The position numbers and the translations under genes are program-made. Of a DNA stretch of 64,000 nucleotides, positions 42,373-53,698 are shown one piece after another. The stretch's first letter is position 1, and each line of letters begins with the position of its first letter. The stretch lies in NCBI GenBank assembly GCA_007182875.1, contig AP019514.1, forward strand, positions 4,030,001 through 4,094,000. Reading direction: 5' to 3'. Below the pieces are notes generated by a model. The model worked only from the letters and a program-made list of their open reading frames with translations, had not been told where the DNA came from and did not search any database. Source of the stretch: Vreelandella sulfidaeris. Its GTDB lineage: Bacteria; Pseudomonadota; Gammaproteobacteria; Pseudomonadales; Halomonadaceae.

Positions 42373-43661
42373 TTAGAGCAAGAAAAAGTGGAGAGCACGG
42401 GAAAGAGTATGAGAAGGGTTAAACGTAGTAAGTCAGACACCACAAAGGGCGTTACTCCTTTAAAAATCTCTCCCAGGCCAACGTGCGGTGCCATCGCTTT
42501 AATCACAAACACGTTCATTCCCACCGGCGGGGTCATTAGCCCCAGCTCAACGGTCAGTACGGTCAGAATACCGAACCAGACTGGATCAATGCCCATCGCC
42601 TGAATGATCGGGTACACCACCGGTACGGTGATCACCAGCATCGCGATGGAGTCCATAAACATGCCCAGCACAAAGTAGAGCGCCAGAATGCACAACACCA
42701 CGACAATCGGCGTGAGATCCATGCCGTAGAGCAGGTCAGTGATGGAAAATGAAATGCGCGATACCGAGATGAAGTAACCCAGCGTTTCAGCCCCGACCAG
42801 CATAAAGAACACCACCGCGGAAAGCGCCAGCGTCTCTTGTACGCTGTGCCATAGCTGCGCACCACGCATGCCTTTCACCAGAGCGTAAAGTAGCGTGGCG
42901 AATGCCCCTACACTAGCCCCTTCCGTCGGTGTAAAGGCACCAAAATAGATACCTAAAATCATCACCAGGAAAACCCCAAAGAAGGGCACTAAGCCGGTCA
43001 GCGAGAGCAGCTTCTCTTTCCAGGCCGTGGGTTCGCCCGCTACTGCCAGGGAGGGACGTAAGTACATTACTACCGTAATAGTCAATGAATACATCACCAG
43101 CCCCAGCAGGTCGGGAATCAGCCCCGCCATGAACATATCGCCCACGGACTGTTCGGTAAGGATGGCGTAGATAAGTAGCGCAATACTGGGCGGAATCATA
43201 ATGCCCAGCGTGCCGCCTGCGGCCAGTGCGCCGGTGGCTAAACCACGGTTATAGCCATAGCGCTCCATCTCCGGCAACGCTACCCGGGTCATGGTACTCG
43301 CCGTCGCTAACGAAGAGCCGGAGATAGCGGAGAAGATGCCGCAAGAGCCCACGGCCGCAATTGCCAGGCCGCCCTTCCAGCCCCCGCAAATAATACGGGT
43401 TGAATCAAACAGCTTACCGGCCATCCCCGAATGGGCTGCCAGTACGCCCATCAAGATAAACATGGGCACGGCGCTGAAACTGTAGTTGGAGAGTACTTCT
43501 ACCGGTACCGTTTTTAACTGCGCAACGGCCGCGTCCCAGCTAATGATTTGCGCAAAGCCCACCACTCCCACGATCAACATCGTGAGGGCAACTGGCACAC
43601 GCAGAATCATCAATACCAATAAAAGCCCTAGCCCGATGGCGCCAATTGCTTCACTCCCCAT
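42373..43661 (-). CDS. TRAP transporter large permease (DctM), aromatic island
   Basis: About 430 residues, 12 helices. Motifs: YSFSAVPMFILMGVLAAHSG, GIMIPPSIALLIYAIL, GAFTPTEGASVGAF, ELGLMTPPVGMNVFVIKAM. One missing T near 42392 makes the open frame overrun to 42348; corrected, it ends TFFLL at 42373, just clear of pobR. Overlaps its dctQ by 11 nt. Forms a full transporter with the dctQ and dctP upstream. Confidence 0.9.
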
Positions 43662-44178
43662 GCGATGCCTCCTCACCCACTGCATAAATAACGCCGAGCA
43701 AGGCGTGAATAAAACTACGTATTCCCAGTAGTAAGCTGAGCACCGCTGCCAACTGATAAATCGGCCCCAAGGGCAGCCGCAGGTCTTGAGTTATCTCACC
43801 GTGCCGACTGGCTGCTGCGGCCGAATCCAGCAAGCCCACAAATAAAATCAACCCCAGCGCCATAAAGCCGAGGAAAAGAGCCCTTGCAGGCGATTTTTTT
43901 ATCGCTTGCGGCAAACCGTGAGAGAACGCCTCTACCACCACTTGGCTTTTCTCCACATTAGCGGCCATGGCGGCCAATAGCGCAAACAGCATCAAATAGC
44001 TGACCAGCTCTACGCTGCCAGAAACGCGCAGCGCAATCGCACCTTCCGTTACACGCGATAGATAACGCGTACTGACATCGGCAATGGTCACCGCCAATAG
44101 CCCGATCAGGGCGACACCCGCCACCAAACGACAAATGAGGGCCAGCCAGTGGCTGGCCCTATAGAGAGTAGACTTCAT
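43651..44178 (-). CDS. TRAP transporter small permease (DctQ), aromatic island
   Basis: 175 residues, intact. Four helices, e.g. LVAGVALIGLLAVTIADVST, SVELVSYLMLFALLAAMAAN and ALFLGFMALGLILFVGLLDS. It starts 12 nt after the dctP stop at 44191 and overlaps dctM, so dctP-dctQ-dctM is one operon. Confidence 0.87.
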   Translation of the reverse strand: MKSTLYRASHWLALICRLVAGVALIGLLAVTIADVSTRYLSRVTEGAIALRVSGSVELVSYLMLFALLAAMAANVEKSQVVVEAFSHGLPQAIKKSPARALFLGFMALGLILFVGLLDSAAAASRHGEITQDLRLPLGPIYQLAAVLSLLLGIRSFIHALLGVIYAVGEEASHGE

Positions 44179-44190
44179 AAAACCTTACCC

Positions 44191-45214
44191 CTATTGGGTA
44201 CCACAAGACTCACTGGCGGCCAGTGCTGCTTGATATACATCTCGAGCCTGATCCAAACCGCGCTCTTCGAGCTGTGTGAGGTAGTTTTCAATACCGGTTT
44301 CGAGCGGCTCTTGCCAGTCAGGATGGTCTAGCGGGTTTTCAATTTCGCGAATGGTATGGCCAGCATCGACTGCCTCTTGCTTGCCTTCCACATCAAGCCG
44401 ATCAAACACCGCACCGGCGTTTTCAGCCCATTTCATGCCTGAGTTATTATCGATCACCGCCTGCTGCTCTGGGGATAGGCCGTCATAGGTGCGCTGGTTC
44501 ATCGTCGCAACGAAGATCAGCGTGTAGAACGGCACTTCGGTGTGGTAATTGACGAGTTCGTTAATGCGGAACCCTTTTAGGCCTTCCCAAGGGAAGCTCA
44601 GGCCTTCAATAACACCGCGCTGCATGGAGGTATAGATATCCGGTGCTGGCATACCTACCGGGATCGCGCCCATGTTTTCCAGCATTTCACCTGCCACAGC
44701 AGTGGGACGACGGATACGCATCCCTTCCAGATCGGCAGGTGTTTGCACGTCAGTATCGATGGTATGAATTCCACCAGGGCCGGTGGTAAACATAAACAGC
44801 GGGCGGGTATCTTCGTATTCGCTATCCAAATGGCCATCGTCGTAGAGCGTCTGTAGTACGCAAGCACCTTGCGTTGCCGTGCTCGCTATCCCAGGTAGTT
44901 CAACGATTTGGGAGAGGGAAACGGCCAGCCGTATAACCCTGTGCCGTGGCGCCAATATCGGCAATACCGTTGGCAGCGGCTTCATAAATGGAATCCGGTT
45001 TGGCTAAGGTACCGGCGGGAAACATTTGAACCGTCAGATCGCCATTGGATTCTTCTTCAATGGTATCGGCCCACGCCTGTAAAACATCTTGGTTCACGCC
45101 TGAAGGGCCAGGCCAAAAGTGAGCCATCCGCAGCGTGGTCTCTGCCTGCGCCGAACTAACGGCAAGGCCAGCAATCGCTGCTGCCAACACACACCGAGAT
45201 AGGGAAATTTTCAT
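44191..45214 (-). CDS. TRAP binding protein (DctP), aromatic island, copy 1 (frameshifted)
   Basis: Periplasmic binding protein, about 340 residues. Signal peptide CVLAAAIAGLAVSSAQA, then TTLRMAHFWPGPSGVNQDVL. Ligand-cleft segment DLEGMRIRRPTAVAGEML holds the conserved arginine. An indel near 44915 hides the junction of FPLPNR.. and VVELPGIAST. It closely resembles the orphan binding protein at 59427-60450 along its whole length (shared MPAPDxxTSMQRGVxxGLSF and IADIGAxAQGYTAGRFPL). GGAGG precedes the ATG. Substrate probably an aromatic or related acid, from context. Confidence 0.87.
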
Positions 45215-45257
45215 GGAAGCCTCCAGGATTTTTTTTGGATTATTATGTGTTCGTATA

Positions 45258-45273
45258 GCGAATACTAGTTCGC
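45258..45273. promoter_or_regulatory. Inverted repeat upstream of dctP
   Basis: GCGAA-TACTAG-TTCGC, 44-60 bp upstream of the dctP start codon at 45214. A candidate operator in the promoter of the dctPQM operon. The regulator is unknown. Confidence 0.4.
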
Positions 45274-45378
45274 TTATTTCCTCAACCATAATTCACTATG
45301 CCCAATAGGGGTAATCGACATTGGTCTATACTGCGCCAAGTGCCATATTTATCAGCATTATAAATGCTAACCAGTAGC

Positions 45379-45411
45379 AAAAAGCCGCCTTCGAAAATGC
45401 GAAGACGGCTT
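45379..45411 (-). terminator. Terminator after the second dctP
   Basis: On the minus strand a 12-bp stem with one mismatch (AAGCCGTCTTCG / CGAAGGCGGCTT) and a 6-nt loop, followed by TTTTTGC, 22 nt past the stop at 45433. It separates the dctQM-ech-vdh-dctP transcript from the next dctPQM operon. Confidence 0.8.
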
Positions 45412-45432
45412 ACTGACAAGAGCAAATACTGG

Positions 45433-46478
45433 CTACATTGTCTGCTCGGTATACTTCTCTACCAATCGGGTCGCCTCATCATAGAGCAGTTGACCATCAA
45501 AGCCTCGGTTACCCATGTCGTCAATCCATTGAGCCGTGGCCGTCTCGGCAGCCGCTTGCCAGGGCGCCTGTGCGTCTTGAGCGATGTAGAACATTTCACC
45601 CTCACCACTCGCTTCAATAGCTTCAATCGCCTTCTCTTCCGCTTGATCCATGACCTGACCGATACGCTGCGCTTCTTGAAGCCCGGCATTATCGTCAATT
45701 ACCTGTTTTAGTTCCGGCGAAAGTGCATCATAGCTAGCTTGGTTTAAGCCCAGCACCATCATCGCCGTGTATAACCCCTGTTCGCCCTCGAAAAGGTGTG
45801 GTTCTGAGCAACATCCAGCACGCCCAATGCCGCCGCGCTTTCAAAGGGCAGGGTCAGGCCGTCGATCACCCCGCGCGAAATTGCTTCAGGAATTTGTGGC
45901 ATCGGCATGCCCACCGCTTGAGCACCCAGAAGCCCCAGATAGCGATTCATGGTTTTCGAGGGTGCGCGCATGGCTAATCCTTTTAGATCATCAGCACTCT
46001 CTATAGATACATCTCTGGTATGGATCTTGCCCGGTGTATGCGCAAACACGGCGATGGGATAAACGCCCTCGAAGGCGTCTTGCATGTGCGTTGTCGCAAA
46101 TTCATGAGCGGCCATACTGGTCGCCTCTCCGTTGTGGGCAGGAAGGGCTGGTCGAATGCCTCGGACTCCGGGAAGCGATTAGGCGTATAGCTGAGCAACG
46201 TCCAGGCAATATCCACCACCCCGTCCTTGGCCTGATCATAGAGCGATGGGGCTGAACCCCCCAGTTGCATGGCAGGGAATATTTCCACCTTGATAGCCCC
46301 CCTCGGACTGCTCTTCTATACGCTTAGCCCAAGGTTCCAGATACTCGGTCTGGACTGGCGTGGCAGGAGCAGCAAAGTGGTGCAAGCGCAGGGTCACAGG
46401 GTCTTGGGCGTAGCCACTAGCGCTGAGGAGTATGCCGCTTAACAACGCGAGGCTGGCGAATGTGGGTTTTATTGTCAT
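45433..46478 (-). CDS. TRAP binding protein (DctP), aromatic island, copy 2 (frameshifted)
   Basis: Periplasmic binding protein of a different subgroup from copy 1. Signal peptide SLALLSGILLSASGYAQ, then VTLRLHHFAAPATPVQTEYL. Further segments: MQLGGSAPSLYDQAKDGVVD, LKGLAMRAPSKTMNRYLG, PQIPEAISRGVIDGLTLPFE. Indels near 46295, 46125 and 45785. It follows vdh by 57 nt, and its likely membrane partners are the dctQM pair at 49.0-51.0 kb, upstream in the same operon. Confidence 0.85.
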
Positions 46479-46535
46479 TGTAATGAACTCCTTTATTTTC
46501 GTCGCTTTCTTGCAAGACATATTGCTTGCGCTTAT

Positions 46536-47982
46536 TTAAATAGGGTAATGGCGCGGGCCAAGTTGCATGGTCATCCAGCGCAGATCAGTGAACTCCTCAA
46601 TCCCGGCCTTACCGCCAAAGCGCCCATAGCCGCTCGATTTAACGCCGCCAAAGGGCATCTGCGGCTCATCGTGGACGGTGGGGGCGTTGATGTGGCAAAT
46701 ACCCGACTCAATGCGTTGAGCAAACTGCATCGCCCGGGCAGTGTCGCGGCTGAACACAGCAGCCGAAAGACCATATTCGCTATCATTCGCCACGCGCAGG
46801 GCTTCCTCTTCATCCTTGACGCGCATCATCGCGACTACCGGGCCAAACGACTCTTCGCCATAGAGGCGCATAGACTTGGTAACCCCATCGACCACGGTGG
46901 GCTGCATAATCACGCCTTCGGCCTTACCGCCACAGGCTAAACGAGCGCCATGCTGTTGAGCGTCGTCCAACAGGGCGTTGAGTTTCTCCCCGATTCGCGG
47001 TTGATCAGCGTACCCAGCACGTTACCTTCACCTCGGGGATCGCCAGCGCGCAGCGTTTCCGCTTTGCGAGCCAGTTTTTCGACGAAGGCATCAGCGACTG
47101 CATCCACCACGATTAGCCGCTCGGTGGACATACAGATCTGGCCCTGATTGAAGAAGGCACCAAAGGCAGCGGCCTCAACGGCAGCATCCAGGTCGGCATC
47201 TTCAAGCACTACAAAAGGCGCCTTTCCGCCCAGTTCCAGCAAGACCGGCTTAAGATGGCGCGCCGCTTTTTCGGCAATAATGCGCCCACCTGCGTGGAGC
47301 CAGTGAAGTTGATACGCCGCACGGCTTGATGCTCAATCAACGCCTCGACGACCTCGGCGGCCTGTGGCGGCGCATTGGTCACCACATTAACGATGCCATC
47401 GCCCAGGCCCGCCTCGATCAGTACCTCCCCAATTAGGTGATGCGTCGCGGGACACTGTTCAGAGGCCTTAAGAATCACCGTGTTGCCACACGCCAGCGGC
47501 GTCGCAATAGCACGCGTACCCAGAATAATAGGGGCGTTCCAGGGCGCAATCCCCACCACCACGCCGCAGGGTACCCGCACGCCCATCGCCAAACTTCCAG
47601 GCACGTTGGAGGGTATGACCTCCCCGCCTACCTGCGTAGTCAGCGACGCCGCCTCGCGTAGGATGCTAGCGGCGACCATGACGTTAAAGCCTGCCCAACC
47701 TGGCGTAGCGCCGGTTTCGTCCACCATGCGTTCGATAAAATCGGTCTGGCGCGCCTCCATCATCTCTGCCGCCTTGAGCAGCTTGGCGCGCTTTTCGCCA
47801 GGGCCCGTCGCTGACCAGGCGGGAAACGCTTTCTCAGCCGCCTCAACCGCCCGGACCGCATCGTCAGCGGATGCCGCCGCAGCCTGGGTGACGACATCAC
47901 CGGTAAGAGGGTTGGCCCGAGTAAAGGTCGCGTCTTGATGAGCGGCACAGCGCTCACTGCCGATTAACAGATTAATATCCAT
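46536..47982 (-). CDS. vdh: Vanillin (benzaldehyde-type) dehydrogenase (frameshifted)
   Basis: NAD(P)-dependent aldehyde dehydrogenase oxidising vanillin to vanillate. About 482 residues. IAPWNAPIILGTRAIATPL, FTGSTQVG, the catalytic Glu in LLELGGKAPFVVLEDADLD, the catalytic Cys in NQGQICMSTERLIV, and EESFGPVVAMM. Two missing G near 47268 and 46995. It begins 44 nt after ech, whose product releases vanillin, which supports the substrate over other aldehydes. Confidence 0.88.
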
Positions 47983-48026
47983 GACTGACTCTCGTTCAAA
48001 GATTGGCGATTTTTGTTAGGCAGCGC

Positions 48027-48857
48027 TTATCGCTGGTAACTCTCCAGCCCTGGTTTGATGCTCTTGTCATCGAGGAACTGTTTGAGCCCCTGCGCCCGGC
48101 CCTGCTCAGGGTCAAGCTGCTGCGCCTGATCGAGCTTGGCGTAGAGGTACTCCTCGTTCTGCTCCCAGGTCAGTTCGCGGCACATTTTGAAGCCGATCTT
48201 GGCGGCACGCAGCACAACGGGGTTCTTATCACGCAACGTAGCGGCCAGCTCGCGGGTGGCTTCGCGTAATTCAGTTAATGGCACACTTCTGTTAACCAGC
48301 CCCATTTTAGCTGCCTGGGGGCCGGTAAAGGTTTCCCCGGTCATGATGTAATAGAGCGCTTCACGGTGGCCCACGGTATCCGCCATGGCTTTGCTCACCA
48401 GGTTGCCGGGAGGAATACCCCAGTTGATTTCGGAAAGGCCGAATACCGACTCATCAGCGGCAATCGCCAAATCGCAGGCCACCAGCGGCGAGAAGGCCCC
48501 GCCAAAGCACCAGCCATTGACCATGGCGATGGTGGGCTTGGCATAGTGGCGCAGTAGCTTCCACTGCCAGGTAGAGGCATCGCGGCGCACTTTGACCTGA
48601 ACAATCTCAGGGCTGGCGTCGATCTCGCGGAAGTACTCTTTAAGATCCATACCGGCTGAAAAGGATTCACCCTCGCCGGTCAACACCAGTACGTGAGCCT
48701 CTTGATCCAGCTCGATGGTTTCCAGCACATCGATCATTTCACGGTTGAGCGTCGGGCTCATGGCGTTGCGCTTTTCAGGGCGGTTCAACGTCACCCATGC
48801 AATACCCTCTTCGACGTTAACTTTCACGGTTTGCCAGCGATCTTGGTAGTTACTCAT
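48027..48857 (-). CDS. ech: Feruloyl-/p-coumaroyl-CoA hydratase-lyase (Ech/HCHL)
   Basis: Crotonase-fold enzyme that hydrates feruloyl-CoA and cleaves it to vanillin plus acetyl-CoA. 276 residues, intact. Diagnostic segments: NRPEKRNAMSPTLNREMIDV, SAGMDLKEYFREID, MVNGWCFGGAFSPLVACDLA, FGLSEINWGIPPGNLVSKAM and FLDDKSIKPGLESYQR, all as in Pseudomonas Ech. The Glu of FGLSEINWG is the catalytic acid. Upstream of vdh in the same operon. Confidence 0.95.
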   Translation of the reverse strand: MSNYQDRWQTVKVNVEEGIAWVTLNRPEKRNAMSPTLNREMIDVLETIELDQEAHVLVLTGEGESFSAGMDLKEYFREIDASPEIVQVKVRRDASTWQWKLLRHYAKPTIAMVNGWCFGGAFSPLVACDLAIAADESVFGLSEINWGIPPGNLVSKAMADTVGHREALYYIMTGETFTGPQAAKMGLVNRSVPLTELREATRELAATLRDKNPVVLRAAKIGFKMCRELTWEQNEEYLYAKLDQAQQLDPEQGRAQGLKQFLDDKSIKPGLESYQR

Positions 48858-49022
48858 CTCTTACTCCTTGGGTGTTATCAAACGATTTATAACGTTACTT
48901 ATCAAAAACGACTGTTTAACAATCTGTTCAGCGCTGAACTTTTCGATTAGCTATCTCCTCGCCATCAAGGTGGGCGTTAACCTTCGCTGGCTCGCGTCTT
49001 GGGACATGTCCAACCCCCTTGG

Positions 49023-50339
49023 TCAATTGATTAAGTAAACGAAGCCAAGCGAGATGGCGGGGAAAAGCACCAGCAAAATAATGCGAATAAGATCGGCCGC
49101 TAAAAAAGGCAGGATGCCTTTAAAGGTCTCCGTTAAGGGAATGCGCGGCGCCATGGAGTGGATAATGAAAATGTTCAGCCCCACCGGCGGGTGATCATGC
49201 CAACCTCGACGACCACCAGCGCTAAGATGCCGAACCATATCGCCACATCCGTTGCGGGCATGCCGAAGTCCATCCCCGTGACGATAGGCAGGAAGATGGG
49301 CACGGTGAGCAGGATCATCGAGAGGCTGTCCATAAAGCAGCCAAGCACTAAGTAGCAGAACAGAATGCCGGCCAGAACCACCCAGGGCTGATCTCGAGCC
49401 CCACTATCCAACCGGCAGTCATTTGCGGAAGCTGGGTCAGGGCAAGAAAGCTATTGAAGACACTGGCGCCCAGTACAATGAAGAAGATCATTGCCGAGGT
49501 CACCGCGGTCTCAAGTACACAGTCCCGCAGGCCGTTCCAACGCAGCCCGCCTTTTGTTATTGCCAGAGCACCGGTGGCAACCGCACCGACGGCGGCCGCT
49601 TCGGTAGGGGTAAAAATGCCGGAATAGATGCCTCCAATCACGACGATAAAGATCGCTGCGCCTGGCCATACCTCCAGCAGTGAGCGCCAACGCTCGCCGC
49701 GAGATGCTTTGCCTTACTCGGCGCACTGTCAGGAAAAATCGCACGTAAAGCGAGATAGCCAACATGTAACTAATTACCGCTAACAAGCCCGGCACCAAGG
49801 CGGCGGCAAACATTTCGTTAATGTTCTGTTCGGCGAGGATGGCATAGATAACCAGCACCACAGAGGGGGGGAATCAAAATACCCAGGGTGCCGCCTGCAG
49901 CCAAGGCACCGGTTGCCAGGCTGCCGCGATACCCTTGACGCTCCATTTCAGGTAGCGCTACTTGGGTCATGGTCGCGGCGGTCGCCAGCGAAGATCCGCA
50001 AATGGCCCCAAAAGCACCACAGGCGCCAATCGTGGACATCGCCAGCCCACCGCGACGGTGACCCAACCAGTCGTTGGCCGCCTGAAACATGGCTCGGGAG
50101 AGACCCGCTCTCGCCGCAAACTGCCCCATGAGCAGGAAAAGCGGAATGATGGATAGCGTATGGCTAGAGAAGTGTTCGTAAGGGAGCGTCTTTAAGCCAT
50201 TTAAAATGCCCATCGGGCCAGTAATCAGCACCATCCCTACGGCACCAACAACCAGCATGGCCAAGCCGATGGGAATACGCGTCGCCATCATGAATAGCAG
50301 AACCACAAAGCCGCCAGCGCCCAAAGTGAGTGGTGTCAT
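49023..50339 (-). CDS. TRAP transporter large permease (DctM), second set (frameshifted)
   Basis: About 435 residues. Motifs: HTLSIIPLFLLMGQFAARAG, SSLATAATMTQVALPEMERQ, GIFTPTEAAAVGAVATG, VGLNIFIIHSMAPRIPL. At least four indels (near 49870, 49700, 49395, 49190), mostly in G/C runs, cut it into five frames. Its ATG shares one base with the dctQ stop. ech follows 165 nt after it. Confidence 0.87.
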
Positions 50340-50973
50340 CACAGGTCTCCTTGGGTGGAGCTTTCTTGAACTTGAGCCGAGCTGCTTTGAGTCGGACTAT
50401 TTTGTTTAGAATCTGGCTGTTGCGGATCGTAAGTAAACGCATCGCAGGTGCGATACAGGCAGACAAGCGTCAACAGCGCGAAACCCACCAGGCCGCCGAC
50501 ATACCCCACCAGAGCGGTATATCCAGCAGCATGCTGGTTTCCATATAGCGATGTTTATCAAGCAAGCCGTGATAGAGGCGCCAGGTGATTAACCCAGCGA
50601 CCACCAAAAAAAGCGTTTCGGCGACAACGGCGAGCAGGCGTTGAACCATGGCCGGCGCGTGCATGACCAGTAGATCCACCGTGACATGCCCGCCGCGAAG
50701 ATGGCAGTAAGGTAAAAACAGAAAAACGGCAATGGCAGTGCCCATTTCCACCAGCTCATAATCGCCAGTGATGGGGCTCACCCATGCTAGCATCGCCATA
50801 TCGCTTAATACTGGCGCGCTGGCTACCCACCGGCCAACAATACTGATAACCGTGATGATAGCGAGTGCTGCGATCAATAATCCGCCGCTTATCGCGGCAA
50901 CCCTACAGGGTATCTCAAGGCTACGGCGCATCAATGTAGTGCCGATGGTCGGTGCCGTCGCTAAGCTGCTCAT
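50339..50973 (-). CDS. TRAP transporter small permease (DctQ), second set (frameshifted end)
   Basis: DctQ-type subunit with helices at SGGLLIAALAIITVISIVG, LVEMGTAIAVFLFLPYCH and LLAVVAETLFLVVAGLITW. A missing base near 50495 changes the frame; the corrected tail is GLVGFALLTLVCLYRTCDAF and a Gln/Ser-rich cytoplasmic end. It heads the dctQ-dctM-ech-vdh-dctP transcript, downstream of the marR gene. Confidence 0.85.
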
Positions 50974-51058
50974 CGTTTAGTCTCTTGTTTTTGGAATTCG
51001 CTGTATGGCTGAAACCAACCTTGCGCTATACATCGCGAGACCGTCACAACCAAACTAG

Positions 51059-51075
51059 TTACTTAATATAAGTAA
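51059..51075. promoter_or_regulatory. Palindrome in front of the dctQM-ech-vdh operon
   Basis: TTACTTA-ATA-TAAGTAA, a perfect 7-bp inverted repeat, 86 bp upstream of the dctQ start. The form and AT-richness suit a MarR-family operator; the MarR gene lies directly upstream. Confidence 0.5.
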
Positions 51076-51126
51076 TTCTCTTTGAGAAAGCATGCAAGCG
51101 TTGCCGACAAAAATACGCCTAAAGTT

Positions 51127-51626
51127 TTATTCCTCGCTGGTTTCTGCTGCGTATATTTTCACTAATAGAGATAGCAGCTGGCGCCGCTCAATCTCACTAA
51201 GTGTTTGTGTTGCATTGATATCGCTCTGCTCAGCCAGCTGTTTTAGCTGTTCGGTTAAGGCTTCACCTTTTGCTAAGAAAAATCCCATGGGAGCGCTTAT
51301 CTCGCTTACATCGCACCCGCAAAGCCAGCCCTCTTTCCTCTAGATTATTAATTAGGCTAACGATTCTAGGCGGATCAATGTCCAATATTTTAGCTAAATT
51401 GGTTTGAGTAATACCCGGATAGCCCTCAATCACCACGAGCGAAGAGAACTGGGCAGGGCGTATCTCATGCTCCTGCATGGCCTCATTAAAATGTTTAAAA
51501 ACAGCCAGCTGTGCTCTTCGCAAGGCGTAACCAAGGCGATTTTCAAGCACCAGACCGGCGACAGAAGTCGGCTCTTTTCATCGGGCTCCACTTGCTGAAC
51601 AGACGTGCTCTTTTAGATATGGCCAT
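51127..51626 (-). CDS. MarR-family regulator of the ferulate genes (frameshifted)
   Basis: About 166 residues when joined. Winged-helix segment PGITQTNLAKILDIDPPRIV then SLINNLEERGLALRVRCKRDKRS. Indels near 51606, 51577 and 51290. The reconstructed start is MAISKKSTSVQQVEPDEKEP and the end is LVKIYAAETSEE. Divergent from fcs and upstream of the dctQM-ech-vdh operon, the position of FerR/HcaR-type repressors that respond to hydroxycinnamoyl-CoA. That ligand is inferred. Confidence 0.82.
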
Positions 51627-51693
51627 GCGTTAATTCCTGTCTCATTTAAATAATTACAACTATGGTCTTAAATCAGCATCCTAGCCAATCATC

Positions 51694-51706
51694 TAGTTAA
51701 CAACTA
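51694..51706. promoter_or_regulatory. Inverted repeat upstream of fcs
   Basis: TAGTT-AAC-AACTA, 63-75 bp upstream of the fcs start, in the marR-fcs divergent gap; AACTAT recurs nearby. A candidate site for the adjacent MarR regulator. Confidence 0.4.
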
Positions 51707-51768
51707 TAACTATATTCTCCAAGATGACAGCACACAACAAATCCAAGATTTTTGCTATGGAGCTATTC

Positions 51769-53698
51769 ATGTCCCTCCCCCCTCCGCTGACTGACACCTT
51801 ACAAGAGTTCCGACTAAACGGAGGCGATGTCCCCCTCTTATCCACACAGCATTACCCAGCGCCTTGCCCATTGGGCAAACAAAAACCCCTGAATACCTTT
51901 TTGGCCGAGCGCGAAAGGGGCCAGCACAGGTGGCGAACGCTAACCTTTGGTGAAGCAATGCCACAAGTGATCCGCCTGGCACAAGCACTGATTGATCATG
52001 GTCTGTCGACAGAGCGACCGCTGATGGTGCTGTCGGGAAATAGCATCGAACATGCTCTGCTTGCCTGTGCCGCCATGCATGTGGGTATTCCTTATGTGCC
52101 GGTGTCGCCCTCTTACGCCCTGCTATCAGAAGATTTCGTTAAGCTGCGGCATGTGGTGGAACTGGTGACCCCGGGGATGCTATTTGTCGATGAGGAGGCA
52201 CGCTTTAAACGGGCACTGACGGCCGTTTGCGATGATGGCGTCACCTGTGTAGCCAAGGTGCCAACTCTGCGAGCCCTGACCTTTGATTCCCTCGCCGGGA
52301 CGCCAGCGACTGTCGCGGTGGAGAGTGCCCACGCCCGCGTAACGCCTGACACTATCGCCAAACTACTGTTTACCTCAGGGTCGACGGGCATGCCCAAAGC
52401 GGTGATCAATACCCACCGTATGCTGTGTAGCAATCAAGCCATGCTAGCGAGACGACTGAGCTTTCTAGAGCAGCACACCCCGGTGTTAGTCGACTGGCTG
52501 CCCTGGCACCACATTCGGCGGCAATACGATTTTGGGGATGGCAATACACAACGGAGGGTCGCTATATATTGACGATGGAAACCCCACCGCGCAGGGGGTT
52601 CAGCGAACCATCGAGAACTTGCGCGAAGTTTCGCCCACGTTTTACTGCAATGTCCCCAAGGGGTTCGAAGCGCTGGTCGAGCACCTGCGCACCGATGACT
52701 CCCTGCGCGAGGCCTTTTTCCGCGATCTGAAAATGCTGCACTTCGGAGGCGCCGTGCTACCCGCCCATGTGCGCACCGCTCTCGAAGCGTTAGGTAAGCA
52801 GACGTGCGGAGCCGCCGTTCCCATGTTGACGGGGCTTGGATCCACCGAAGCATGCCTAGCTTTTTGCACCGAAGAGCCCAGCGACATACCGGGCTTGATC
52901 GGAAAGCCCGTGCCAGGCATGAAGCTGAAGCTAGTGGCGACGGACGATAAGTGGGAGGCGCGCCTTAAGGGCCTCAACATCACACCAGGTTACTGGCGCG
53001 ATACACAGCGAACCAGTGAGGCGTTTGACCACGAAGGTTACTACTGTACCGGGGATGCTATGCGCCTAATTGACCCCGACCGCCCCGAGCGTGGGTTAAT
53101 CTTTGACGGCCGACTAAGCGAGAACTTCAAACTGGTGACCGGCACCTGGGTCAATGTGGGCACCCTGCGCCTACACCTTGTGGAACACTTCGCCCCGCTG
53201 GTACAGGACATCGTGGTGGTCGGCGAAGGGCGCGACTACCTGACGGGCATCGTCGTGTTGAACCTTCCCGCCTGTGAGCAGCAACTTGGCAAAGTGGGTC
53301 CCCCTCTCGACGCTCTGTCCACAGACGCCAACCTGCATCAGTGGTTCGCCCAGCGCCTGGCAACCCACTGCCGCGGCCAATCAAGCTCCATGCGGCTAGA
53401 GCGCCTGCTACTGCTCAACCAACCGCTCTCCGTTGACCGTGGCGAATTGACCGACAAAGGCTCGGTGAACCAACGGCTTGTGCGCGAACGCTACTCGGAT
53501 CTCGTGGCATGCCTATACGCTGAGCCACCCCAGGATCCACGCACCATCCTCCCTCGACTAACTCAGTGTCTTAATAGCGGGACTTTTTTAACATCAATAC
53601 GGCAGCCATCACCACTAGAGCGCATGGGCAGCCCTATGCCGCTCGCTACGCTATTTGAGGAGAATAACTATGACACGCGGGCACTACATGGCATTTGA
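51769..53698 (+). CDS. fcs: Feruloyl-CoA synthetase (frameshifted)
   Basis: ATP-dependent acid-CoA ligase activating ferulate, coumarate and caffeate. AMP-binding motif LLFTSGSTGMPKAVINTH, FYCNVPKGFEALVEHL, LTGLGSTEACLAFCTEE, YYCTGDAMRLIDPD, GRLSENFKLVTGTWV. An indel near 52520 interrupts LPWHHTFGGNTILGMAIHNG. ATG 51769 has GGAG 8 nt upstream. The last 30 codons overlap the thiolase start, so another indel may hide an earlier stop; the 3' end is uncertain. About 640 residues. Confidence 0.9.

Noticed and set aside
48858-49022. GGACATGTCC palindrome (49002-49011) as an operator for ech
   Set aside because: It lies within 25 bp of the dctM stop and far upstream of ech; a 10-bp palindrome alone is weak evidence.
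52830-52850. Third VanO-like site in fcs
   Set aside because: TTGGATCCAC breaks the palindrome and is part of the conserved coding motif for GLGSTEA; likely chance.
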